This document shows positions 54,959 to 63,505 of a stretch of 64,000 nucleotides of DNA, in pieces. The notes beneath the pieces were generated by a model. It was given only the letters and a program-made list of their open reading frames with translations, searched no databases and had not been told where the DNA came from. The position numbers and the translations under genes were made by a program. Source of the stretch: Nocardia paucivorans NBRC 100373 (lineage in GTDB: Bacteria > Actinomycetota > Actinomycetes > Mycobacteriales > Mycobacteriaceae); contig NZ_BAGE01000006.1 of NCBI RefSeq assembly GCF_000308675.1, forward strand, positions 1 to 64,000, written 5' to 3'. Position 1 is the first letter of the stretch. Each line of letters begins with the position of its first letter.

Positions 54959-55687
54959 ATGGCTATGGAGCCGGAGCCGCGACAATTCGACAGCCCACCC
55001 GAGCTGGAACTCGTCCGCGATATCGTCCTGGCCCGGCGTCGACAGGAGGCGCTGGTTCTGGCCGCCCTGGAGTTCGGCAGCGAACTGTTGCGGCTGGACT
55101 CCGAACATGCCGCGATCGAACGGGCCGTTCAACTGTTGGCCCGGCACAGCGTCGACGAGACCGAGATCGCGCGTGACCCGCACGGCGCCCTGCGCGCCGA
55201 TATGCTCCGCGACCGGGAGCGGATACGCCGAATCGCCGGCTACTGCGGCAGCACCGTCGAGGACGAGTCCCGCCGGCGCCGGCTCGAACTGCTCTACGAG
55301 GTGCGCGCCGATCTTCAGGAGGTGGTGCAGCGCTGTCGCCGATGTCGGCTCGACCGGGTGAGCTTTACCGACGAGGTGGCCCACGCGCTCGGCGCCGTCA
55401 CCGACAAGCTGGCGAGTGATGCCGATATGGACACCTATCACGCCTGGCAGCGCGGCATGCTGCTGAAGTTGACCGAGGAGCCGCGCCGGCACGGTCCACC
55501 CCGGGTATTGGCGACCGTGGATGCCGGTCCCGGCCGTGAACCGCTCGTGGTGGAGTGGGATTCCTGCGAACGTCGTCTCGCATTGATCATGCGCATGATG
55601 CGGGCCGGGGTGTCACCGCTGGTGATCTGTGATCGGTTGCTGGCGGATCTGTCCGTGGCCTCGCCCTTACGGTATTCGCGGCGCTGA
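54959..55687 (+). CDS. Unknown helical protein between ipdF and kstR2
   Basis: This 242-residue charged, mostly helical protein has a long amphipathic first half (LARRRQEALVLAALEFGSEL) and a CRRCRLDRVSFTDE segment. The second half carries a short strand-rich piece (PLVVEWDSCERRLALIMRMM). I do not recognise any family. The ATG follows AGGGGG. It lies where M. tuberculosis has a PPE gene, and is followed by the KstR2 operator after 40 bases, so it may be outside KstR2 control. Base composition is like its neighbours. Confidence 0.75.
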   Translation: MAMEPEPRQFDSPPELELVRDIVLARRRQEALVLAALEFGSELLRLDSEHAAIERAVQLLARHSVDETEIARDPHGALRADMLRDRERIRRIAGYCGSTVEDESRRRRLELLYEVRADLQEVVQRCRRCRLDRVSFTDEVAHALGAVTDKLASDADMDTYHAWQRGMLLKLTEEPRRHGPPRVLATVDAGPGREPLVVEWDSCERRLALIMRMMRAGVSPLVICDRLLADLSVASPLRYSRR

Positions 55688-55727
55688 CCGCCCCGGGGTC
55701 GGTGACCGAGGAAAGCCGACTGTACCA

Positions 55728-55749
55728 AGCAAGTGCTTGGTTGTATTAT
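55728..55749 (+). promoter_or_regulatory. KstR2 operator and promoter of kstR2
   Basis: AGCAAGTGCTTGGT (55728-55741) is an exact KstR2 motif; flanking bases extend the symmetry to ACCAAGC...GCTTGGT. TATTAT at 55744-55749 is a good -10 box ending six bases before the kstR2 GTG, so the repressor mRNA is probably leaderless and autoregulated. Confidence 0.9.
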
Positions 55750-55755
55750 GTCGGA

Positions 55756-56367
55756 GTGTCCGCATCCGAGCCCTCGAAATCAGCCCGGCGCACCGAACTG
55801 CTCACACTGGCAGCCGACCTGTTCGCCGAGCGCGGTGTCCGCGCCACCACCGTGCGGGATATCGCCGATGCGGCCGGAATTCTCTCCGGGAGTCTCTATC
55901 ATCACTTCGATTCCAAGGAAGCGATGGTCGACGAGATCCTGCGCGGATTCCTCGACCGGCTGTTCGGACGCTACCGGGAGATCGCCGCCGCGGGAATGAG
56001 CTCCCGCGCCACTCTCGAGGCCCTGGTTCTGGCCTCCTACGAGGCATTCGACCGTTCACATGCCGCGGTGGCCATCTACCAGGCCGAGGCCAAACGGCTG
56101 CGCACCGTCGAACGATTCGCCTATATCGACGACTACAACCGGGAATTCCGGGAGCTGTGGCGGCGCGTCCTCAGTGCCGGCGTGCGCGACGGCAGCTTCC
56201 GTCCCGAACTGGATATCGACCTGGCCTACCGATTCCTGCGCGACACCGTCTGGGTGGCCGTGCGCTGGTATCGGCCCGGGGGTGGCGACCTCACCGTCGA
56301 CACCCTCGCCAAGCAGTACCTCACCATCGTGCTCGACGGGCTCACCGTGCCCGGGCACACCGATTAG
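55756..56367 (+). CDS. kstR2: KstR2: TetR-family repressor of HIP (ring C/D) catabolism
   Basis: This 203-residue TetR regulator represses the lower steroid pathway; HIP-CoA is the known inducer. The HTH (residues about 12-55) reads RTELLTLAADLFAERGVRAT then TVRDIADAAGILSGSLYHHF, and the ligand domain has QAEAKRLRTVERFAYIDDYN. GTG 55756 gives the right length and lies six bases after a -10 box, so it was chosen over longer frames that would cover the operator. It is followed by fadA6 after eight bases. Confidence 0.95.
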   Translation: MSASEPSKSARRTELLTLAADLFAERGVRATTVRDIADAAGILSGSLYHHFDSKEAMVDEILRGFLDRLFGRYREIAAAGMSSRATLEALVLASYEAFDRSHAAVAIYQAEAKRLRTVERFAYIDDYNREFRELWRRVLSAGVRDGSFRPELDIDLAYRFLRDTVWVAVRWYRPGGGDLTVDTLAKQYLTIVLDGLTVPGHTD

Positions 56368-56375
56368 GAGACACC

Positions 56376-57566
56376 ATGGCTACCTCCGCCTCCCGACGCC
56401 CCTACGCCCCGCTGCGCGAGGCGTATGTGATCGACGCGGTACGCACCCCCGTCGGTAAGCGCGGTGGCGCGTTGGCCCAGGTCCACCCCGCCGATCTCGG
56501 CGCCGCCGCCCTGCGGGGCCTGCTCGACCGTTCCCCGATCGACCCGTCGCACGTCGACGATGTGATCGTCGGCTGCGTGGACAATATCGGCCCGCAGGCC
56601 GGCAATATCGGCCGCACCGCCTGGCTGGTCGCCGGATATCCGGAAGAGGTGCCCGGTGTCACGGTGGACCGGCAGTGCGGTTCCAGCCAGCAGGCCATCA
56701 ATTTCGGAGCCCAGGCGATTATGAGCGGCACCGCCGAGGTGATCGTCGCGGGCGGGGTGCAGAACATGAGCGCCATCCCCATCTCGGCTGCCATGTTGGC
56801 CGGTAAGGAGTACGGTTTCGACTCCCCCTTCGTCGGAGCGAAGGGCTGGGACCACCGCTACGGCACCGGTGAGGTCTCGCAGTTTCGCGGCGCGGCGATG
56901 ATCGCCGAGAAATGGGGGATCGGCCGCGAGGATATGGAGCGGTGGGCGCTGCGCAGCCATGAACGCGCCCGGGCCGCCATCAAGGAGGGACGGTTCGACA
57001 ACGAGATCGTCCCGGTCGGCGATTTCTGGATCGACGAGGGCCCGCGCGAAACCAGTCTGGAGAAGATGGCCGCGCTGAAACCTCTCGAGGAGGGCAGCCC
57101 GCTCACCGCCGCGGTCGCCTCCCAGATATCCGACGGCGCCTCCGCCACCCTGCTCGCCTCCGAATGGGCCGTACAGGAATACGGGCTCACCCCGCGCGCC
57201 CGCATCATCCATGTCAGCGCCCGTGGCGCCGATCCGCTGTACATGCTCACCGCGCCCATCCCGGCCACCAAGTGGGCCTTGGAGAAGACCGGGCTGACCA
57301 TCGATGACATCGACCTGATCGAGATCAACGAGGCCTTCGCCTCCGTGGTGTTGGCCTGGTTGAAGGAAACCGGCGCCGACCCGGAGAAGGTGAATGTCAA
57401 CGGCGGTGCGATCGCGCTCGGTCACCCGCTCGGCGCCACCGGGGCCAAACTGTTCGCCACGCTGCTCAACGAACTCGAGCGGCGCAACGGACGGTACGGT
57501 TTGCTCACCATCTGCGAGGGCGGTGGCACCGCCAACGCGACCATTGTCGAACGCCTGGACCACTGA
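56376..57566 (+). CDS. fadA6: FadA6: acetyl-CoA acetyltransferase/thiolase
   Basis: This 396-residue thiolase cleaves beta-ketoacyl-CoA intermediates in the breakdown of rings C and D (Rv3556c in M. tuberculosis). Catalytic residues: Cys101 in DRQCGSSQQA, His350 in ALGHPLGATGAK, and Cys380 in LTICEGGG; NEAF is also present. The ATG is preceded by TAGGAGA and lies eight bases after kstR2. The region downstream to 58004 holds only a decayed antitoxin. Confidence 0.94.
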   Translation: MATSASRRPYAPLREAYVIDAVRTPVGKRGGALAQVHPADLGAAALRGLLDRSPIDPSHVDDVIVGCVDNIGPQAGNIGRTAWLVAGYPEEVPGVTVDRQCGSSQQAINFGAQAIMSGTAEVIVAGGVQNMSAIPISAAMLAGKEYGFDSPFVGAKGWDHRYGTGEVSQFRGAAMIAEKWGIGREDMERWALRSHERARAAIKEGRFDNEIVPVGDFWIDEGPRETSLEKMAALKPLEEGSPLTAAVASQISDGASATLLASEWAVQEYGLTPRARIIHVSARGADPLYMLTAPIPATKWALEKTGLTIDDIDLIEINEAFASVVLAWLKETGADPEKVNVNGGAIALGHPLGATGAKLFATLLNELERRNGRYGLLTICEGGGTANATIVERLDH

Positions 57567-57611
57567 GCCGCAACGCAACGGTCGTCAGGACATTTACGGC
57601 AGCCTTCGTAC

Positions 57612-57816
57612 ATGAAGGTCGGTATGCGAGAACTCGGCCGTCACACGAGTCGATACATCGCGCGTGAAATCCGGGGAGATGCCGGAGATCGCCGAGCATG
57701 GCCGAGTCGTCGCGAGGCCTGTTCCGGAAACCGCGGACCGAATACACCCGGCGACGGATGAAGACCGGCGGTTATCGCAGTCGTCGACCGACAACCGAGG
57801 ACGACAGCCGGTGTGA
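57612..57816 (+). pseudogene. Frameshifted Phd/VapB-type antitoxin
   Basis: From ATG 57612 the text is MKVGMRELGRHTSRYIAR, the usual start of Phd/YefM antitoxins. The expected continuation VKSGEMPEIAEHGRVVARPV follows in another frame from 57661, ending at TGA 57816. The shift lies at GCGCG (about 57658-57664); restoring two bases would rejoin the frames. No VapC/PIN toxin partner was found downstream. The remaining sequence between fadA6 and 58004 shows no further gene. Confidence 0.75.
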
Positions 57817-58003
57817 CCTCGCAGCGGGCTTGACTGGAGTTCCTCGACGAAGTATGGGAAACCGGCTTGTGAACACAGTCCGAATCAACAACCGGTAAAA
57901 GATGTGGTGAACTCCCGTCGTCGATGGCGAGAGGACTTCCCTTCGACGGTGCGGCAGGTGTCAGATGGTCTCTGACCGAACTGTTCTCGGACGAGGGACG
58001 CGA

Positions 58004-58972
58004 ATGTTGCGTTACACGACGCCTGCGCCGCCGGTGGATCTCGCCGCGGAAGTGCCGGAGCTTGCCGCCTACACCCGTACCACGGTCCGTCTGCACCCGA
58101 AGAAGAGGCGGCCCGGGGTATCGGACAGTCATATCGGTGGCCCGCTGTGGTGGCCGGCGAATGAGCCGTGGCCCACCTGCACCGAGCCGTACCTGGCATG
58201 GGTGCCGGTCGTGAGACCCGATGGACGGCACGGCATGAGAATGGGGCCGACCGAAGCCGAGGAACCGAACCCCCTGGTTCCCATCGCGCAGCTGTGGCGC
58301 CGCGACTTTCCCGAAATCGATTACCCCGATGACACCGATGTATTGCAGGTGTTGTGGTGCCCCGACGAACACGACCAGTTCGATTTTGGGGGGCCCATGG
58401 TCCGGCTTGTGTGGCGGCATACCGAGCCTGGTGTCGCGCTGCTGGATTCGCCCCCTACTCCTCGGCGGATCTCCGACAGGATATACCTGCCACACCCGTG
58501 TTCGCTGCATCCCGAGCGGGTCGTCGAGTACCCCTGTGACGAGGTGTATCCGCCGGAGCTGCAAGAACGACTTCGTCAGTGGGAGATCGCCCATTTCCCG
58601 ACCACCCCTCACGACGAGGGATACGACGAAGAGCAAGTCGAGGAATACGGGTGCAGCTGCTATCAATACCTGTTGTCGGTGGCTCCCGGCTGCAAGGTCG
58701 GCGGTTGGACCTCGTGGCACGCGACCGATATGTATGACGTGCCGTGTCTCGACTGTGGTGGCGAGACAAGGGAACTGCTGAAACTGGACAGCTGTGAGTG
58801 GGACGGCGGTTCGGGTCCACGGTGGAAGCCGGTGGTGGATTCGGGAACCGCGTCAAGGGACGCAGAACCGGAGTGTGAACCGACAGGGCTGGTTCACGGC
58901 CGCTATGCGGCAATGACGATCTTCACCTGTCGAACCGATCCTCAACACGCGCCGCGTTTCACCATTCAGTGA
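58004..58972 (+). CDS. DUF1963-like protein
   Basis: This 322-residue soluble protein has IGGPLWWPANEPWPTC, LVPIAQLWRRDFPEIDYPDD and DVLQVLWCPDEHD, which fit DUF1963 (YwqG-like) proteins of unknown function. The later WTSWHATDMYDVPCLDCGGE also fits. It carries several Cys and an acidic loop (HDEGYDEEQVEEYGCSCYQ). ATG 58004 follows GAGGGAC. It is not part of known steroid loci and sits with the VapB remnant between fadA6 and ipdC, so it was probably acquired. Confidence 0.75.
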   Translation: MLRYTTPAPPVDLAAEVPELAAYTRTTVRLHPKKRRPGVSDSHIGGPLWWPANEPWPTCTEPYLAWVPVVRPDGRHGMRMGPTEAEEPNPLVPIAQLWRRDFPEIDYPDDTDVLQVLWCPDEHDQFDFGGPMVRLVWRHTEPGVALLDSPPTPRRISDRIYLPHPCSLHPERVVEYPCDEVYPPELQERLRQWEIAHFPTTPHDEGYDEEQVEEYGCSCYQYLLSVAPGCKVGGWTSWHATDMYDVPCLDCGGETRELLKLDSCEWDGGSGPRWKPVVDSGTASRDAEPECEPTGLVHGRYAAMTIFTCRTDPQHAPRFTIQ

Positions 58973-59113
58973 GGTGGTCCACCGCATATGCCCGTTCGAC
59001 CTGCCACTCGAGCATGCGATGAGCCGGACCATGGTCGAGGGAGATGACGAAGGCGCCATGGTCCCGGCCGTCGCGGTGAATGCAACCTTCCCGTGTCTTT
59101 CGAGCAGTGCTCG

Positions 59114-60202
59114 TCAGTGTTCCGAAACGGCTGTCCCGCCATGGGATAGTGCGGCGATCGTATCGATGCGTGCGACCGCATCGGTGACGATACGGTCGAT
59201 GAGCTCCTGGCAGGTGGGCAGGTCGTCGAGGATGCCGGTGACCTGTCCGGCGGCGAGCACCCCCGCCTCGGTATTGCCCTCCACCAATCCGGCCCGCAAC
59301 AGCATCGGGGTATTGGCCGCCATGATGACCTGCGACCAGGTGAGATCCTTGGCCTTGCGCATGGCCAGACCGTCGCGCACCATGGTCGACCATTTCATAC
59401 CGGTCATGCCCTTGAACCGGGCGGCATTGCCGATGGCAGCGGCGAGTCCGCGGATTCGGCCCGAATGTTCCAGGCGCTGCACGAGTTCGGTGTTCAGCAC
59501 CCGGTGCGGCATACCGTCGACCTTGGTAGAGACAACGGTGTCCTGTAGGCCGCGGTGCAGGTATTCCTGTTTCACCGCATCGGGGACGCTGCTTTCCCGA
59601 GTGAGCAGGAACCGGGTGCCCATGGCGATACCGGCCGCGCCGTAGGCGAGGGCGGCGGCCAGGCCACGACCGTCGAAGAAACCACCGGCGGCGACCACGG
59701 GGATATCCACCGCGTCCAGTACCGAGGGCAGCAGCAGGGTGGTGGCGACGGGTCCGGTGTGTCCGCCGCCTTCGCCGCCCTGCACGATCACCGCATCGGC
59801 GCCCCAGGACGCCACCTTCACCGCGTGCTTCGCGGCGCCGATGGACGGAATCACCACTACGCCCGCGTCTTTCAGCTTGGCGATGAGTTCCTTCTTCGGG
59901 GCCAGGGCGAACGAGGCGACCGCGACCTCCTCCCGGATGATCAGGTCGATGCGCGCACCGGCGTCCGAGGCGTCGGCACGGATGTTCACTCCGAACGGTT
60001 TGTCGGTCTGCGCCTTGGTTTTGGCGATGGCGGCTTCCAGCTCCTCGAACGTCATGGTCGCGGAGGCGAGGATGCCGAGGCCGCCGGCGTTGGAGGTGGC
60101 CGAGACCAGGCCGGGGCCGGCCACCCAGCCCATACCGGTCTGCACGATCGGGTGTTCGATACCCACCAGGTCGGTCAGCGCGGTACGCAATTGTGCGGTC
60201 AT
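59114..60202 (-). CDS. ipdC: IpdC: FMN-dependent steroid-ring enoyl reductase/NMO family
   Basis: This 362-residue nitronate-monooxygenase-like TIM barrel has an N-terminus HPIVQTGMGWVAGPGLVSAT, a central GADAVIVQGGEGGGHTG phosphate/FMN loop, and PVVAAGGFFDGRGLAAALAY. M. tuberculosis Rv3553 (IpdC) acts on a HIP-CoA-derived ring intermediate. It overlaps ipdB by four bases and closes the echA20-ipdA-ipdB-ipdC operon. Confidence 0.92.
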   Translation of the reverse strand: MTAQLRTALTDLVGIEHPIVQTGMGWVAGPGLVSATSNAGGLGILASATMTFEELEAAIAKTKAQTDKPFGVNIRADASDAGARIDLIIREEVAVASFALAPKKELIAKLKDAGVVVIPSIGAAKHAVKVASWGADAVIVQGGEGGGHTGPVATTLLLPSVLDAVDIPVVAAGGFFDGRGLAAALAYGAAGIAMGTRFLLTRESSVPDAVKQEYLHRGLQDTVVSTKVDGMPHRVLNTELVQRLEHSGRIRGLAAAIGNAARFKGMTGMKWSTMVRDGLAMRKAKDLTWSQVIMAANTPMLLRAGLVEGNTEAGVLAAGQVTGILDDLPTCQELIDRIVTDAVARIDTIAALSHGGTAVSEH

Positions 60203-60957
60203 GATGTGGGCACCTCCTTTTCCCGCACCTTCTTCGGGTCGAGCACCTCACGGATGAGGCGCAGTTCCTCCTCGGTGGGCAGACGGGTTTCGCCGGCCTC
60301 GTCCAGTCCGGCGATCTCGAACGAGGTGTTCTCGGCGACCTCCGCGGCCGTCACACCGGGGTGCAGGCTGCGGGCCCGCATGGTGTGGTTCGGTCCTTCG
60401 AAATCGAAAACCCCCAGGTTGGTCACCACCCGGTGGATGTTCAGGAACCGGAAGGCGGGATTGTTCGGGTCGATCTTGTCGTAACCGACCCCACAGACGA
60501 TATCCACCTTCTCGCAGAACACCCGACGACTGTGCCGTGCCACCCAGTAGCTGGTGGGATGGTTGATGGTGTTTCCCGGCGCCCCGCGCACCCCGAACAT
60601 CTGTCGGGTCGGCTGCTGGAGTGGCCCGAAGGCGGACAGGTTCTGGTTGCCGTAGCGGTCGATCTGGTTGGCGCCCATCACCACGTGCCGTCGGCCGGAG
60701 GCCACCACGTCGAAGACCTTCCGGAACGGAATCCAGCCTTCGATGGGGGCCTTACCGCCCAGTGGGGGAGTCTCGGCCAACAGCAGCGCCTCCCCATCGG
60801 ACAGCAGCAGGTCGGGTTCGGTGGTCAGTTTCGCCAGTCGCGCGCCGAGCTGCGACATCGGCGACATGGGACTTGCCATGATTTCCCCGGCGCCGCGGAA
60901 GATGTCCGCGCAGGCGACGACGCACACCTCGGCCCGGGCGATGGTCTCGGTGCTCAT
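60199..60957 (-). CDS. ipdB: IpdB: beta subunit of the ring-opening CoA-transferase-fold hydrolase
   Basis: This 252-residue class I CoA-transferase-fold beta subunit forms IpdAB, which hydrolytically opens ring C of COCHEA-CoA (known). Blocks: MSQLGARLAKLTTEPDLLLS, RHVVMGANQIDRYGNQNLSA and LRARSLHPGVTAAEV-like ARSLHPGVTAAEV. It overlaps ipdA (upstream) and ipdC (downstream) by four bases each. Confidence 0.94.
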   Translation of the reverse strand: MSTETIARAEVCVVACADIFRGAGEIMASPMSPMSQLGARLAKLTTEPDLLLSDGEALLLAETPPLGGKAPIEGWIPFRKVFDVVASGRRHVVMGANQIDRYGNQNLSAFGPLQQPTRQMFGVRGAPGNTINHPTSYWVARHSRRVFCEKVDIVCGVGYDKIDPNNPAFRFLNIHRVVTNLGVFDFEGPNHTMRARSLHPGVTAAEVAENTSFEIAGLDEAGETRLPTEEELRLIREVLDPKKVREKEVPTS

Positions 60958-61853
60958 TGTGCCTCCTCGAAACGGGCGACGGCGGCCTGGTAGTCGGCCT
61001 CGGAGCCGCGTAGATAGGTGTCGACGAATTCCTGCCAGCTCTCCGGTGAACCGGCGGCCGCCGCATAGTGGCGCTGGAATTTCTCGTCCCGTCCGTAGCT
61101 TTCGCCGGCGAGGGTGAAATGCGCGCCGCCCGGGGCCTCCACCACACCGTCGACCATCATGCGGTTGAGCAGAAGTGCCTGTGGAGGAACGGTTTTCACC
61201 AGTTCCTCGGTCTCCACCACGCGTTCGACCGAGACGTAGCGTTTCTCGGCGGCCAGGCAGAACAGGTCGTCCATATACGGGTCGACCCCCTGATACGCCG
61301 CATTGCCGTGCGCGTCGCCGATATTCAGATGCACCAGGGCGGCGTCGAGGTTCAGTGCCGGCATGGCGATCAAGGTTTCCGGCCGACCGTCCGGTCCCGG
61401 ATAGGGGGAGGTGACCGTCTTCAGCTCACCCTCCCAGAAATTGGGTACATCCGAACCCAGTCCGGCCCGGATCGGCAGGAACGGCAATCGCGCCGCAGCG
61501 GCCTCCAAACCGCATTTGAGCATGCCCTCGTCCATTTCCCGGGCCACGATCTGTCCCGAGGTACGGGCCCGGGCGAACCAGGGATCGTAGAACGGCGGCG
61601 AGTCCAGGGAGACGAAACCGTAGTAGACCTTGCGCACCTTCCCGGCCGAGCACAGCAGTCCCAGGTCCGGACCGCCGTAGGTAACGATGGTCAGATCGGT
61701 GATATCCGAACGCAGTAGTGCCCGCACCAGCGCCATCGGCTTGCGTCGGGACCCCCAACCGCCGATGCCGATCGTCATTCCGCTGTGCAGCTCGCCCACC
61801 ACCTGGTCGAGCGTCATCCGTTTGTCCCGCATGGTTTTCCGCTCCGACGTCAC
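60954..61853 (-). CDS. ipdA: IpdA: alpha subunit of the ring-opening CoA-transferase-fold hydrolase
   Basis: This 299-residue CoA-transferase-fold alpha subunit is the partner of IpdB. Blocks: LHSGMTIGIGGWGSRRKPMA, LTIVTYGGPDLGLLCSAGKV and ALVHLNIGDAHGNAAYQGVD. The IpdAB pair lost transferase activity and hydrolyses the ring C ketone-CoA. It overlaps echA20 by four bases and ipdB by four bases, so the four genes are tightly coupled. Confidence 0.94.
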   Translation of the reverse strand: MTSERKTMRDKRMTLDQVVGELHSGMTIGIGGWGSRRKPMALVRALLRSDITDLTIVTYGGPDLGLLCSAGKVRKVYYGFVSLDSPPFYDPWFARARTSGQIVAREMDEGMLKCGLEAAAARLPFLPIRAGLGSDVPNFWEGELKTVTSPYPGPDGRPETLIAMPALNLDAALVHLNIGDAHGNAAYQGVDPYMDDLFCLAAEKRYVSVERVVETEELVKTVPPQALLLNRMMVDGVVEAPGGAHFTLAGESYGRDEKFQRHYAAAAGSPESWQEFVDTYLRGSEADYQAAVARFEEAQ

Positions 61854-62614
61854 TTGTTCTCCTTGCGTGCGGCCAGGTCTTCGTCGAAACGTTCCCGGAT
61901 CTCGTCGGCGACCCCGGCCAGGTTCAGTTCGAAGGTGAAGCCCTGCTCGTAGCGGTAGCTACGGTGCACGTCCTGGAGGTCGATACCGTTGAGGGCCCGT
62001 TTGGCGGCGCGGATGACCCGGCCGTCCTTGGCGGCGATCTCCTTGGCGACCTCCAGGGCCGCGGCGTCGAGTTCGGCGCGCGGCACCACACGCAGCACCG
62101 ATCCGTAGTGGTGCAGCTGCTGGGCGGTGGCGGTGTTCGCGGTGAAGAACAGCGCCCGCATCAGGTGTTGCGGTACCAGCCGGGCCAGGTGGGTGGCCGC
62201 GCCGAGCGCTCCCCGGTCGACCTCGGGCAGGCCGAAGGTCGCGTCCTCCGAGGCGATGATGATGTCCGCGTTGCCGACCAGGCCGATTCCGCCGCCCAGG
62301 CAGAACCCCTGCACCGCCGCGATCACCGGAACCGGGCAGTCGTAGACGGCGGCGAAGGCCTCGAAGCAGCCGTGGTTGGCGTCGATCAGCGCCTGGTGAC
62401 CGGGCTTGCGTTGGATTTCCTTGATATCCACCCCCGCGTTGAACCCGCGGTTCTCGGCGCGCAGCACCACTACGCGGGTGTCGGGGTCGCGCCCGGCGTC
62501 GCGGATTTCGTCGGCGATGGCGAACCAGCCATCCGACGGTATGGCGTTGACCGGCGGATAGTCGACCGTGACTACGGCGACGCCGGTGGTCTCCGAACGG
62601 CGAGAGATCCCCAT
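61850..62614 (-). CDS. echA20: EchA20: ring D-opening crotonase-fold hydrolase
   Basis: This 254-residue crotonase-fold protein opens ring D in HIP degradation (known EchA20 role). The segments VDYPPVNAIPSDGWF, GFNAGVDIKEIQRKPGHQAL, QGFCLGGGIGLVGNADIIIA and FGLPEVDRGALGAATHLARL agree closely with the M. tuberculosis protein. ATG 62614 gives the family start (MGISRRSETTG). ATGs at 62626 and 62635 are also in frame, and the latter would suit a leaderless transcript from the KstR2 site just upstream. Confidence 0.93.
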   Translation of the reverse strand: MGISRRSETTGVAVVTVDYPPVNAIPSDGWFAIADEIRDAGRDPDTRVVVLRAENRGFNAGVDIKEIQRKPGHQALIDANHGCFEAFAAVYDCPVPVIAAVQGFCLGGGIGLVGNADIIIASEDATFGLPEVDRGALGAATHLARLVPQHLMRALFFTANTATAQQLHHYGSVLRVVPRAELDAAALEVAKEIAAKDGRVIRAAKRALNGIDLQDVHRSYRYEQGFTFELNLAGVADEIRERFDEDLAARKENK

Positions 62615-62645
62615 CGCGTATCCCATCTCGAGCATCTTGGCTAAG

Positions 62646-62666
62646 CAAGCAATTGCTTGGTAGGTT
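62646..62666. promoter_or_regulatory. KstR2 operator and promoter between echA20 and the SDR gene
   Basis: CAAGCAATTGCTTG (62646-62659) is a perfect palindrome, and AGCAATTGCTTGGT (62648-62661) fits the KstR2 motif with one change. TAGGTT (62661-62666) is a possible -10 six bases before the GTG at 62673, again predicting a leaderless mRNA. It should also control echA20-ipdA-ipdB-ipdC. Confidence 0.88.
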
Positions 62667-62672
62667 AGCACG

Positions 62673-63479
62673 GTGACACTCGAAATCGACCTGTCCGATC
62701 GCGTCGTTCTGGTAACCGGCGGCGTCCGCGGCGTCGGTGCGGGGATAAGCCGGGTCCTGCTGACCGCCGGGGCCACCGTTGTGGCCTGCGCGCGTCGACC
62801 GGCGGAGCAGGTGGTGGAAGCGGCGGGACGTGGTATCGACTTCCTACCGTGCGATGTGCGCGACGGCGAGGCGGTGCAGCAGCTGATCGAGACGATCGTG
62901 CAGCGCTACGGCCGGCTGGATCACCTGGTCAACAATGCCGGCGGGGCGCCGTACGCCCTGGCTGCCGATGCCAGCCCCAAGTTCCACACCAAGATCGTCG
63001 AACTGAATCTGCTCGCTGCCCTGCACGTATCGCAGGCCGCCAATGCGGTGATGCAGCGGCAGGACGAGGGCGGTTCGATCGTCAATATCTCCAGCCTCAG
63101 CGGCCATCGCCCGTCACCGGGGACCGCCGCTTACGGCGCCGCCAAGGCCGGGGTGGACGCCCTGACCGTTTCGCTGGCAGTGGAGTGGGCGCCCCGGGTG
63201 CGGGTCAACTCCCTGGTGGTCGGCGCGGTGGAAACCGAGTTGAGCGAACTGCACTATGGCGATGCCGCAGGGGTGGCCGCGGTGGGGCGGACCATTCCAC
63301 TGGGCAGGCTCGCGCGCCCGGAGGACGTCGGTCATGCCGCCGCCTTCTTGATGTCTCCGCTGGCCTCCTATATCAGTGGCGCGACCTTGCAGGTCCACGG
63401 CGGCGGCGAACCGCCGGCCTTCCTCTCCGTGGCCACGGCATCCCATTCCGGCAACCCGGCGTCGCAGCCGGCCAACTGA
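62673..63479 (+). CDS. Short-chain dehydrogenase (Rv3549c-like)
   Basis: This 268-residue SDR has VTGGVRGVGAGISRVL, LDHLVNNAGG and the catalytic set in NISSLSGHRPSPGTAAYGAA then KAG. It is the first gene right of the KstR2 operator and faces echA20, the position of Rv3549c. It presumably oxidises or reduces a hydroxyl in the HIP pathway; the exact step is not known to me. The C-terminal 20 residues (LSVATASHSGNPASQPAN) are an extension beyond the SDR core. Confidence 0.9.
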   Translation: MTLEIDLSDRVVLVTGGVRGVGAGISRVLLTAGATVVACARRPAEQVVEAAGRGIDFLPCDVRDGEAVQQLIETIVQRYGRLDHLVNNAGGAPYALAADASPKFHTKIVELNLLAALHVSQAANAVMQRQDEGGSIVNISSLSGHRPSPGTAAYGAAKAGVDALTVSLAVEWAPRVRVNSLVVGAVETELSELHYGDAAGVAAVGRTIPLGRLARPEDVGHAAAFLMSPLASYISGATLQVHGGGEPPAFLSVATASHSGNPASQPAN

Positions 63480-63505
63480 TATCCAGTATCGACGAGAGGA
63501 ACGAC

